Shown piece by piece: positions 9,190 to 17,230 of a stretch of 64,000 bases of DNA. Every line of letters begins with the position of its first letter. Position 1 is the stretch's first letter. The DNA comes from Nocardioides marmoribigeumensis (GTDB lineage Bacteria > Actinomycetota > Actinomycetes > Propionibacteriales > Nocardioidaceae), in NCBI RefSeq assembly GCF_031458325.1, contig NZ_JAVDYG010000001.1, positions 3,782,001 to 3,846,000 of the forward strand. The letters run 5' to 3'. Made by a program: the position numbers and the translations under genes. The notes under the pieces were generated by a model. The model made no database searches. It was not told the DNA's origin and was given only the letters and a program-made list of their open reading frames with translations.

Positions 9190-10848
9190 GTGCTGGCGTC
9201 CGCCCGCAGCGCCCTCGCCCGGGCGGCCGCGTCCGCAGCCCGCCTGTGGCGGCGATCGCTGCAGGCCCGGGTGGTCCTCAGCACCGTCGCGCTCACCGCG
9301 CTGGTGGTGGCGCTGCTCGGGGTCGCGCTGCTGCGCCAGATCTCCGACGGGCTGGTGGGGGAGCGGGTCGAGGTGGCGCTCGCCGAGGCCGGGCAGAGCA
9401 GCGCCGAGGTGCAGAAGAGCCTGAGCGCGGCGAGCACCGACTTCGACGTCGAGGCCCAGCTGTCCGACCTCGCGGCCCGGGTGGTCGAGCGCGGGCGCTC
9501 CCAAGGGTACGACGTGGTGCTGATCGGGCCGCTGGCGACCAGTCCCGGCAGCACCGGCGACGGCACGGGACCCACCGGCGGCGGCCAGCGCTTCAGCCCC
9601 GGGCTCGACCCGACCAGCGTGCCGCCGGCCCTGCGCCGGAAGGTGGAGTCGCCCACGGGCGGGGGGGACGGGTGGACCTACACCGAGCTGCGCAGCGGTG
9701 GTGGCGCGACGGGCAGCGACGAGCCGACCCGCGTGCCGGCGGTCGTCGTGGGCTCGCGGCTGGTCCTGCCGGCCGACGGCGGCACCTACGCGCTCTACCA
9801 CCTGTTCCCGATGGGCCAGGAGGAGCAGACGCTCGCGCTGGTGCGCCGGGCGCTGCTCACCAGCGGCCTGCTGCTCATGCTCCTGGTGGCCGGGGTCGCG
9901 TTCCTGGTCGCCCGCCAGGTGGTGACCCCGGTCCGGCTGGCCCGGCGGGTGGCGGAGCGCATCGCCTCGGGCCGTCTCGAGGAGCGCATGCAGGTGCGGG
10001 GCGAGGACGACATCGCGCGCCTGGCCGGCTCGTTCAACCAGATGGCCGCCTCGCTGCAGAAGCAGATCCGTGCCCTGGAGGACATGTCAGCGGGGCAGCG
10101 GCGCTTCGTCTCCGACGTGTCCCACGAGCTGCGGACCCCCCTGACCACCGTGCGGATGGCCGCCGACGTGCTCCACGACGGCCGGCACCGGTTCGACCCG
10201 GTGACCGCCCGGTCCGCCGAGCTGCTGCACACCGAGCTCGACCGCTTCGAGAACCTCCTCACCGGCCTGCTCGAGATCAGCCGCTTCGACGCCGGCGCGG
10301 CCACGATGCACCTGGACCGGGTCGACCTGGTCGACGTCGCCCGCCGCGTGGTGGGCTCGATGTCGCTGCTGGCCGAGGACGCCGGCGTACGCCTGGTCCT
10401 CCTCCCGCCCGACCTGCCGTGCGTGGTCGAGGCCGACGCGTTGCGGGTCGAGCGGGTGGTGCGCAACCTGGTCGGCAACGCCATCGACTACGCCCGCCCG
10501 GCGATCGTGCCCGACATCGAGGTGCGCGTGGCCGGCAACGACACCGCGTGCGCGCTGACCGTCCGCGACCACGGGGTGGGTCTCGCCCCGGGCGACGAGA
10601 CGCGGGTGTTCAACCGGTTCTGGCGCGCCGACCCCGCCCGTGCCCGCACCACCGGCGGCACCGGTCTCGGCCTCGCGATCGCGCGCGAGGACGCCCGGCT
10701 GCACGGCGGCTGGCTCGAGGCGTGGGGTCGTCCGGGCGAGGGTGCGCAGTTCCGCCTGACGCTCCCGCGGCGCGCGGGGGAGGACCCGGTCTCCAGCCCG
10801 CTCCCGCTGCAGCCCGAGCCCGCGCCCAGCCGGGCGGTGACGCGATGA
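9190..10848 (+). CDS. mtrB: Sensor histidine kinase MtrB
   Basis: Membrane histidine kinase partner of MtrA. 552 aa from GTG 9190. TM1 is at about residues 30-52 (VVLSTVALTALVVALLGVAL), followed by an extracellular domain of about 170 residues rich in Gly/Ser/Thr. TM2 is at about 220-240 (LLTSGLLLMLLVAGVAFLVA). Then come HAMP, the HisKA box FVSDVSHELRTPLT (His near residue 312), the N-box NLVGNAIDYA, and G-boxes DHGVGLAPG and GTGLGLAIA. The end overlaps lpqB (ATGA). All catalytic motifs are intact. Confidence 0.97.
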   Translation: MLASARSALARAAASAARLWRRSLQARVVLSTVALTALVVALLGVALLRQISDGLVGERVEVALAEAGQSSAEVQKSLSAASTDFDVEAQLSDLAARVVERGRSQGYDVVLIGPLATSPGSTGDGTGPTGGGQRFSPGLDPTSVPPALRRKVESPTGGGDGWTYTELRSGGGATGSDEPTRVPAVVVGSRLVLPADGGTYALYHLFPMGQEEQTLALVRRALLTSGLLLMLLVAGVAFLVARQVVTPVRLARRVAERIASGRLEERMQVRGEDDIARLAGSFNQMAASLQKQIRALEDMSAGQRRFVSDVSHELRTPLTTVRMAADVLHDGRHRFDPVTARSAELLHTELDRFENLLTGLLEISRFDAGAATMHLDRVDLVDVARRVVGSMSLLAEDAGVRLVLLPPDLPCVVEADALRVERVVRNLVGNAIDYARPAIVPDIEVRVAGNDTACALTVRDHGVGLAPGDETRVFNRFWRADPARARTTGGTGLGLAIAREDARLHGGWLEAWGRPGEGAQFRLTLPRRAGEDPVSSPLPLQPEPAPSRAVTR

Positions 10849-12632
10849 GGTCCAGGCCGGTCGGCGTGGTCGCGGTGGTCCTGGCCGCGGCGCTCCTCGC
10901 GGCGTGCTCCCAGGTCCCCTCCGACGGTCCCGTCCGCTCCACGGGCAGCTCGGTCCCGTCGCCGTCCTCGGCGCCCTTCGACTTCAACCCGCCCGGCCCG
11001 CGCGCCGGGGCCGGACCGGCCGAGATCGTGACGGGCTTCCTCACCGCGCTGGAGGCGACGCCGGTCTCCACCCGCGTGGCCTCGCAGTACCTCACCGAGC
11101 GGGCCGCGTCCGCGTGGCGCCCCCAGCGCCGCACGCTGCTCTACCAGGGCCGCGACGTCCAGGCCGACCCCGTGCAGGACAGCTCGAGCCGCACCTCGGT
11201 GGCCCTGCGCCTCACCTCGCCCTACGCCCTCGACGGAGGGGGGCGTTGGGACGGGCCGGCACGCGACGTCGACGCGGACGGACTGACCCTCGAGCTGGTC
11301 CGCGACCGCGGCCAGTGGCGGCTCAGCTCGGTGCCCGACGCGATGGTGGTGCCGCTGTCCTACTTCCAGGACCACTACGCGCGCTACGACCTGCACTTCT
11401 TCGACCCGTCGGGCCGGCTGCTCGTGCCCGAGCCCGTCTACCTCCCGCGCGGTCCGCAGGCCGCGACGCTGCTCGTCGACCACCTGCTCGACGGCCCGCG
11501 GCGGCCCGACCGCGGCGTGGAGCGCACCTACTTCCCGCCGCGCACCCGGCTGGCGGTCAGCGTGCCGATCCGCAGCGACGGGGTCGCGGAGGTGCCGCTC
11601 AGCGAGGAGGTCGACGAGCTCGAGGGCGCCGACCTCGACCGCGCGCTCGCCCAGCTGGTGTGGACCCTGCGGCAGCTGCCCGACGTGACAGCGGTCCGCG
11701 TCACCGCCGGTGGCCGGCCGCTGCGGCTGACCGGCACCGGGCCGATGCTCGACGTCGACAGCGCCGCGTCCTACTCCCCGTTCGTCAGCTACGCCGAGGA
11801 CGCGCTGTTCAGCCTCGACGGCGACACGGTCCAGGAGATCCGCCCGTTCACGCGTCCGGCGCGCACGCCGCTCGTGAAGCTCCCCGTCGCCCTGCCGGGG
11901 GCCCGGCTCGGCGTGAGCCTGCAGGCCACGGCGGCCGCGGTCAGCGACGACGACGGGCTGGTCCGCACCTATCCCGCGGGGTCCGGCGTGGACTCGCCGG
12001 CCGGCGCCGGGGGAGCGATCACGGCCGGTGGCTCACTGCGCCCGCTGTGGGACTGGTCGCGCCGCGTGTGGCTGGTCGACCCGGCCGGCGGACCGGAGGC
12101 CGTGCGCGTCTCGGTCGGCAGCCGCCAGACGGTCCTCCCGGTGGCGGGTCTGCCTGCGGGCCCGCTGACCGCGGCGGCGCTGTCGCGCGACGGCACCCGG
12201 CTCGTGCTCGCGCTCGCCCCGGCGGGGGGACGCGGGGCACGGCTCTACCTCACCCGGGTCCTGCGCGCCAGCGACGAGTCCGGCACCCCCGTGCGCCTCT
12301 CTCGCGCGCGGCCGATCGCGACCCAGAGTCCCCTCAAGCGCGTGGTCGACGTCGCCTGGCGCGACGGCACCCAGGTGGCGGTGCTCTCCCGCACCTCACG
12401 CACCACCAGCCTGGTCGACCTGGTCTCGGTCGACGGCGAGTCGGAGTCGGGTGCGCTCAGCGAGCCCGTCGACGTGCTCTTCGACCGCGCGGTCTCGCTC
12501 ACCTCCTCGCCCGGCACCCGCACCCTGCTGGTCACGACGCTCGGGCGGCGCACCTTCGAGCTGAGCCTCCAGGGTCGCTGGGTCGAGGACGCGGACCTGC
12601 GCGACGTCGCGCGGCCGGTCTTCGTCGGCTAG
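10845..12632 (+). CDS. lpqB: Lipoprotein LpqB
   Basis: Extracytoplasmic lipoprotein that modulates MtrB signalling in actinobacteria. 595 aa from ATG 10845, overlapping mtrB by 4 bp. Lipoprotein signal: a short basic start, a hydrophobic stretch, then lipobox LLAAC with the lipidated Cys at residue 21. A GerMN-like domain follows (about 170-330, containing VPLSEEVDELEGADLDRALAQLVWTLRQLP). The second half is beta-propeller-like (SYAEDALFSLDGDTVQEI). The gene order makes the assignment secure. Confidence 0.94.
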   Translation: MRSRPVGVVAVVLAAALLAACSQVPSDGPVRSTGSSVPSPSSAPFDFNPPGPRAGAGPAEIVTGFLTALEATPVSTRVASQYLTERAASAWRPQRRTLLYQGRDVQADPVQDSSSRTSVALRLTSPYALDGGGRWDGPARDVDADGLTLELVRDRGQWRLSSVPDAMVVPLSYFQDHYARYDLHFFDPSGRLLVPEPVYLPRGPQAATLLVDHLLDGPRRPDRGVERTYFPPRTRLAVSVPIRSDGVAEVPLSEEVDELEGADLDRALAQLVWTLRQLPDVTAVRVTAGGRPLRLTGTGPMLDVDSAASYSPFVSYAEDALFSLDGDTVQEIRPFTRPARTPLVKLPVALPGARLGVSLQATAAAVSDDDGLVRTYPAGSGVDSPAGAGGAITAGGSLRPLWDWSRRVWLVDPAGGPEAVRVSVGSRQTVLPVAGLPAGPLTAAALSRDGTRLVLALAPAGGRGARLYLTRVLRASDESGTPVRLSRARPIATQSPLKRVVDVAWRDGTQVAVLSRTSRTTSLVDLVSVDGESESGALSEPVDVLFDRAVSLTSSPGTRTLLVTTLGRRTFELSLQGRWVEDADLRDVARPVFVG

Positions 12633-12641
12633 GGCGGCCGC

Positions 12642-13628
12642 TCAGTCCGGGCGGGTGACCTCGGCCGGGTCCAGCCCGACGAGGTCGCGGTAGCGGGCCG
12701 CGTCCACGTTGCCGCCGGAGAGGACCACGCCCACCCGGCCACCGACCCGGACGCGACCGGTCAGCAGCGCCGCCAGGGCGCAGGCGCCGCTGGGCTCGAG
12801 GACCGCCCCCAGGTGGCGGGCTGCCATCCGCATGGCCGCCACGATCTCCTCGTCGGACACGGTGACCACGTCGGTCAGGCGCGCCTGGAGCACCTCGAAC
12901 GGGTGGACGCCGGGGCTGGTCGTCTGCTGCCCGTCGGCGATGGTCCGGGGCACCTCGATGGTGACGCGCTCGCCCGCCGCGAGCGACCGTCGTACGTCGT
13001 CACCGGCCGCGGGCTCGACCCCGTGGACCCGGCAGCCCGGGAGCAGGGCCGCCGCAGCCGTCGCGCAGCCGGCCGCGAGGCCGCCCCCGCCCACCGGCAC
13101 GAACAGGTCGTCGACCGGGCCGCCGGGGGCGACGTCCTCGAGCAGCTCGAGGGCGACGGTGCCCTGGCCCGCCATCGTGAGGGGGTCGTCGTACGGGTGG
13201 ACGACGAGGCGGCCGGTCGCGCGCGCACGCTCCGCGAGCAGCGCCTCGCGGTCGGTGGAGTAGCGGTCGAAGGTCTCGACCAGCCCACCCGCCACCAGCG
13301 TCGCCGCACGCTTGGACTCCGGGGCGTCCTCCGGCATGAGCAGCAGCGCCGTCGTGCCACGGATCGCCGCCGCGCGTGCGACCGCCTGGGCGTGGTTGCC
13401 CGAGGAGACCGCGACCAGGCCGTGGCGCAGGTCGTGCGGCGACCGGGCCAGGGCGTTGTTGAGCGCCCCGCGCAGCTTGAACGCCCCGCCGACCTGCAGG
13501 TGCTCGGCCTTGAGCAGCACCTCGGCCCCCACCGCCTCGTCGATCGCCGGGCTGTGGAGCACCGGCGTCCGGACGACGTGGCCCTCGATCCGCCCGGCCG
13601 CGGCGCGGACGTCCTCGAGGCCGATCAC
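12642..13628 (-). CDS. PLP-dependent threonine/serine dehydratase
   Basis: Fold-type II PLP enzyme, 328 aa from GTG 13628, no ACT regulatory domain, so biodegradative or TdcB-like rather than feedback-inhibited IlvA. Motifs: RTPVLHSPAIDEA; Schiff-base lysine in GGAFKLRGA; phosphate-side SSGNHAQAVA; the PVGGGGLAAG glycine loop; GGNVD near the end. The predicted reaction is threonine to 2-oxobutyrate and ammonia; serine or threo-hydroxyaspartate specificity cannot be excluded. The gene is not part of the conserved lpqB-comF interval and is convergent with lpqB (9-bp gap). Confidence 0.85.
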   Translation of the reverse strand: MIGLEDVRAAAGRIEGHVVRTPVLHSPAIDEAVGAEVLLKAEHLQVGGAFKLRGALNNALARSPHDLRHGLVAVSSGNHAQAVARAAAIRGTTALLLMPEDAPESKRAATLVAGGLVETFDRYSTDREALLAERARATGRLVVHPYDDPLTMAGQGTVALELLEDVAPGGPVDDLFVPVGGGGLAAGCATAAAALLPGCRVHGVEPAAGDDVRRSLAAGERVTIEVPRTIADGQQTTSPGVHPFEVLQARLTDVVTVSDEEIVAAMRMAARHLGAVLEPSGACALAALLTGRVRVGGRVGVVLSGGNVDAARYRDLVGLDPAEVTRPD

Positions 13629-13649
13629 CGCCGCCTCGTCCCGTGAACC

Positions 13650-13668
13650 TGCATGGGTGCAGCATGCA
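13650..13668. promoter_or_regulatory. Inverted repeat in the divergent threonine dehydratase / nei promoter region
   Basis: TGCATG (13650-13655), a 7-nt loop and CATGCA (13663-13668) form a perfect dyad in the 77-bp divergent intergenic region. It is a possible operator for an unknown regulator. Confidence 0.3.
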
Positions 13669-13705
13669 CGGGCCCCGTCTTGACCGCGACTTGTTGGATG
13701 GGGAG

Positions 13706-14517
13706 GTGCCCGAGGGAGACAGCGTCCACCTGCTCGCCGAGCGGCTGCGACGTCACCTCGACGGGCGCACCGTCGTGCGCTCGGACCTGCGGGTGCCCCG
13801 GCACGCGACGGTGGACCTCGCCGGGCGCGTGGTGCTCGAGCACGCCACCCACGGCAAGCACCTGCTGACCCGGCTCGGCGGCGGGTTGACCCTCCACACC
13901 CACCTGCGCATGGACGGCTCGTGGACGGTGACGGGTCCCGGCAGGCGGCTGCCGCGCCGGCTGTGGGACGACGTGCGCGTGGTCCTCGAGGTCGACTCGG
14001 GGGAGACCGCTCACGGTCTGCTGCTGCCGGTCGTCGACGTCCTCCCGACGCGCGACGAGGCCACGGTGGTCGGCCACCTCGGGCCCGATCCGCTGCGACC
14101 CGACTGGGACGAGGCGGAGGCGGTCCGCCGGCTGTCCGCGGACCCCACCGTGCCGGTCGCGCGGGCGCTGCTCGACCAGACCAAGGTCGCCGGCTGGGGC
14201 AACCTGTGGGCAACGAGCTGTGCTTCCTGCGTGGCGTGAGCCCGTGGACCCCCGTCGGGGAGGTCGACGTCGCGGCGCTGGTGCGTCTCGGTGCCCGCGC
14301 CCTGCGTCACTCGGCCAGGTCGCCCGGCGCCTACCAGGTCACCACCGGCAACCGGCGGCGCGGCGAGCAGCACTACGTCGCCGGGCGCGCCCGGCGGCCG
14401 TGCCTGCGCTGCGGCACCGAGGTGCGCGTGGTCGACGCCGTCGACGGGGTCCCCGGCGCCCGCCGCACCTGGTGGTGCCCGCGGTGCCAGCCCGGCCCCG
14501 GTCCCGACGCCCGCTGA
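13706..14517 (+). pseudogene. nei: Endonuclease VIII (Nei2-like) with single-base frameshift
   Basis: Formamidopyrimidine-DNA glycosylase / endonuclease VIII family base-excision enzyme. From GTG 13706 the catalytic start is PEGDSVH (Pro2/Glu3 type). Frame 1 continues to KVAGWGNLW (near 14206), after which the conserved NELCFLRGVSP is found only in another frame. The zinc finger CLRCG...CPRC follows to 14517. A missing C in TGGGC(C)AACGAG near 14208-14212 explains it: 812 nt plus 1 gives 813, or 270 aa, the normal family length. As read, translation stops at 14239 without helix-two-turn-helix and zinc finger. This is either a real recent inactivation or a sequencing error. Confidence 0.85.
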
Positions 14518-14586
14518 GGGCACCTCTCTCCACAGCCGTCGTACGACGGGGCGCGCGACCCGCGCGCGGGGGCCAGGCTGGCGGGC

Positions 14587-15360
14587 GTGTGGGACGCGCT
14601 GCTCGACCTGGCCGCGGGGTCGGTGTGCGTGGTGTGCACCCGGCCCGGGCGGGCGCTGTGCCGGCGCTGCCACCGGGCCCTCCCGGGCGCGGGGGCGCCG
14701 GCTCGGCCGACGCCCTGCCCGCCAGGGCTGGTGCCGGTGCACGCCACGGGCGACTACGACGGCGCGCTGCGGGCCCTGGTGCTCGCCCACAAGGAGCACG
14801 CCGTGCACGGCCTCGCGGTGCCGCTGGGGGACCTCCTGGCGGTGGCGGTGACGGCGGCGCTGCGGGCCGAGGTCGGGCGCGCCTGGCCCTACCCGCCCTC
14901 CCCGGCGGGGCCCGTCGTGCTCGTGCCGGTGCCGAGCCACCCGCGGGTCGTGCGCGAGCGGGGGCACGACCCCCTGCTGCGGCTGACCCGCCGCGCGGCG
15001 ACCGCCCTGCGGCGCGACGGGGTGCCGGTGTCGGTCGCGAGACCGCTGCTCGTGGTCGGCCGGCCGCGCGACCAGGCGGGCCTGACCGCGCAGGAGCGGG
15101 CGGCCAACCTGGCCGGGCGCTTCGCGGCCAGGGCGGGCCCGGGCCCCGGCGACCCGGGGGCGGTCGTCCTCGTCGACGACGTGCTGACCACCGGCTGGAC
15201 GCTCCGGTCGGCCCAGGCCGCCCTGGAGCAACGGGGGTGGGCCCCGGTGGCCGGCGCGACCGTCGCGGCCACCCGCCGTCACAGGAGACAGGTGGTCCCA
15301 CCAGCCCCGGGAGTCCCGGACTTGGGGGTCCTGCTACCGCGATCACCACCGGGGCACTAG
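14587..15360 (+). CDS. comF: ComF family phosphoribosyltransferase-like protein
   Basis: 257 aa from GTG 14587. N-terminal zinc-binding pairs CVVC and CRRC, then the ComF/GntX core: GDYDGALRALVLAHKEHA; VPVPSHPRVVRERGHDPLLRL; and the PRPP-binding loop VVLVDDVLTTGWT near residue 200. In competent bacteria ComF is a DNA-uptake ATP/PRPP-site protein; in actinobacteria its role is not settled. It stands directly before the RNA-rich region and hpf, the same order as in mycobacteria and Streptomyces. Confidence 0.9.
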   Translation: MWDALLDLAAGSVCVVCTRPGRALCRRCHRALPGAGAPARPTPCPPGLVPVHATGDYDGALRALVLAHKEHAVHGLAVPLGDLLAVAVTAALRAEVGRAWPYPPSPAGPVVLVPVPSHPRVVRERGHDPLLRLTRRAATALRRDGVPVSVARPLLVVGRPRDQAGLTAQERAANLAGRFAARAGPGPGDPGAVVLVDDVLTTGWTLRSAQAALEQRGWAPVAGATVAATRRHRRQVVPPAPGVPDLGVLLPRSPPGH

Positions 15361-15758
15361 CGTCGTGACATGGAGTCCGCCCGGGTCCGTGGTTGCGTCG
15401 GGGGGACAGGCGCGAGCAGTGCCCCGCTCGGGGCCGTGCTCGCCCAGGCCTCCCGGCAAGCCGATGCCAGTCGCAGGCGAAACGGTCCACGTAAGCCCGG
15501 TGCCCCCGTCCGCGGGCGTGCCGGACGATCACGGTGCGGCTTAGAGGTAAGTCCTGCCGGCCGGTCCCTGCCAGATGCAGGGGTCAGCGCCGAGAAGGTG
15601 GGTAGTGGCAGAGAAGCCGCGAGAGCCTCAGCAGGCGGTTGTGGGGTCGAAGACCAGGTCGGCCGGGCGGGCTCCACTCTCAGCGCTGTCACTGCTGCTG
15701 TCACACTCGCTGGCAGGTGGATCGCCCGAACGGGAACTCACGAGGACCGGAGGTAGGC
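15361..15758 (+). ncRNA. Probable raiA-motif structured RNA between comF and hpf
   Basis: This 398-bp gap has no credible ORF, and its position between comFC and raiA/hpf is the location described for the raiA RNA motif of Firmicutes and Actinobacteria. Strong local hairpins are present: GCCCCG-CT-CGGGGC at 15421-15434, and CCCTGC-CAGAT-GCAGGG at 15566-15582. I cannot fold the whole region or match the consensus by eye, so the family call rests mainly on synteny. It could instead be a long structured 5' leader of hpf. The ends are approximate. Confidence 0.5.
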
Positions 15759-16379
15759 ATGGACATCGTCGTCAACGCCCGACACGGGGAGATCACGGAC
15801 AGGTTCCGTGAGCACGTGCAGGACAAGCTGGCCCGCCTCGAGAAGCACGACCAGAAGGTGATCCGGATCGAGGTCGAGGTCGAGAAGGAGCGCAACCCGC
15901 GCCAGCACGACCGCTGCGTCAAGGTCGAGCTCACCGCCTTCACCAAGGGTCCGGTGGTGCGCGCGGAGGCGGCGGCCGACGACAAGATGGCCGCCCTCGA
16001 CCTGGCGCTGGACAAGATGAGCGCGCAGATGCGTCGCGCGGCCGACCGCAAGCGGGTCCACCGCGGGCGGCACGCGCCGGTGTCCGTGGCGCAGGCGACC
16101 GCCGCGCTGGTCAACGGCAGCGTCGGCGCCGAGTCCGAGGAGTCGACCGACGACGCGGCGGCCCACGCGGGCGTGACCGCCGAGGGCCCGATGGTGGTGC
16201 GCGAGAAGACCCACGCCGCGACCCCGATGAACCTCGACCAGGCGCTCTACGAGATGGAGCTGGTCGGCCACGACTTCTTCCTCTTCGTCGAGGAGGGGAG
16301 CCGTCGCCCGTCGGTCGTCTACCGCCGCCGGGGCTACGACTACGGCGTGATCTCCCTGGACCTGGAGAACCCCGCCTGA
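15759..16379 (+). CDS. hpf: Ribosome hibernation promoting factor, long form
   Basis: 206 aa from ATG 15759 with a GGAGG site 5 nt upstream. The N-terminal S30AE domain (about 1-105: MDIVVNARHGEITDRFREHV, EVEVEKERNPRQHDRCVKVELTA) binds the 30S decoding centre. A variable Ala/Ser/Glu linker follows, then the long-HPF C-terminal dimerisation domain (about 150-206: VVREKTHAATPMNLDQALYEMELVGHDFFLF, ending VISLDLENPA). It joins 70S ribosomes into inactive 100S dimers in stationary phase. The upstream region probably carries a structured RNA. Confidence 0.95.
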   Translation: MDIVVNARHGEITDRFREHVQDKLARLEKHDQKVIRIEVEVEKERNPRQHDRCVKVELTAFTKGPVVRAEAAADDKMAALDLALDKMSAQMRRAADRKRVHRGRHAPVSVAQATAALVNGSVGAESEESTDDAAAHAGVTAEGPMVVREKTHAATPMNLDQALYEMELVGHDFFLFVEEGSRRPSVVYRRRGYDYGVISLDLENPA

Positions 16380-16380
16380 G

Positions 16381-16394
16381 CGGGCGACCGCCCG
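16381..16394 (+). terminator. Short GC hairpin after hpf
   Basis: CGGGCG (16381-16386), AC and CGCCCG (16389-16394) immediately follow the hpf stop. It is a compact stem without a T-tract, so a weak terminator candidate. The 133-bp gap to the next gene must also hold that gene's promoter, which I could not define. Confidence 0.35.
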
Positions 16395-16512
16395 GCTGAA
16401 GGGTGACTAGTCGTGATCTCGCCCAATTTGGCTAGTTCGAGACCCTGGTCCCGTGTGGCGGCGACGTAGGTCGTACGTCCGGATTTTGCTGAGCACGTAG
16501 CCCGATCGTGCC

Positions 16513-17223
16513 ATGATCCCTTCTGTGAACCTCCCCGCAAGCTCCGTGGCCAACGGTCAGGTCGCCGACAGCGCCATCCGGGTCCTGGTCGTCGACGACC
16601 AGGAGCTCTTCCGCCGCGGCCTCACCATGCTGCTCAACGTCGAGCCGGACATCGACGTCGTGGGCGAGGCCTCCAGCGGGGCCGAGGCGGTCGGTCTGTG
16701 CCACACCGAGGCCCCCGACGTGGTCCTCATGGACGTGCGGATGCCCAAGCAGAACGGCATCGAGGCCTGCGCCTCGATCAAGGACGCGGCGCCCGGCGCC
16801 CGCATCATCATGCTCACCGTCAGCGACGACGAGGGCGACCTCTACGACGCGGTCAAGAGCGGGGCCTCGGGCTACCTGCTCAAGGACTCCTCGATCGACG
16901 AGGTCTCCCAGGCGATCCGCGTCGTGGCCGACGGCCAGTCCCTGATCAGCCCCTCGATGGCGATCAAGCTGCTCGACGAGTTCAAGCAGATGTCGCGCGG
17001 CGACCGCAACCTCAGCCCCGGCCCCAAGCTCACCGAGCGCGAGCTCGAGGTCCTGCGCCTGGTGGCCCACGGCCTCAACAACCGCGAGATCGCCAAGCAG
17101 CTGTTCATCAGCGAGAACACCGTCAAGAACCACGTGCGCAACATCTTGGAGAAGCTCCAGCTGCACTCCCGCGTCGAGGCCGTGATGTACGCCGTGCGGG
17201 AGAAGCTGCTCGAGATCCCGTGA
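16513..17223 (+). CDS. NarL/FixJ-type response regulator (orphan)
   Basis: 236 aa from ATG 16513 (GTG 16525 is an alternative). Receiver: VLVVDDQELFRRGL, phospho-acceptor Asp in PDVVLMDVRMP (about residue 74), Thr in IIMLTVSDD, Lys in GYLLKDSS. The C-terminal LuxR helix-turn-helix is LTERELEVLRLVAHGLNNREIAKQLFISENTVKNHVRNIL. No kinase gene is adjacent. The same regulator follows hpf in Streptomyces. The partner and regulon are unknown. Confidence 0.93.
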   Translation: MIPSVNLPASSVANGQVADSAIRVLVVDDQELFRRGLTMLLNVEPDIDVVGEASSGAEAVGLCHTEAPDVVLMDVRMPKQNGIEACASIKDAAPGARIIMLTVSDDEGDLYDAVKSGASGYLLKDSSIDEVSQAIRVVADGQSLISPSMAIKLLDEFKQMSRGDRNLSPGPKLTERELEVLRLVAHGLNNREIAKQLFISENTVKNHVRNILEKLQLHSRVEAVMYAVREKLLEIP

Positions 17224-17230
17224 GCCGGCG

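Noticed and set aside
15361-15758. Small ORFs (up to 128 codons) in the comF-hpf gap
   Set aside because: No ribosome-binding sites or family features; composition and synteny favour a structured RNA.
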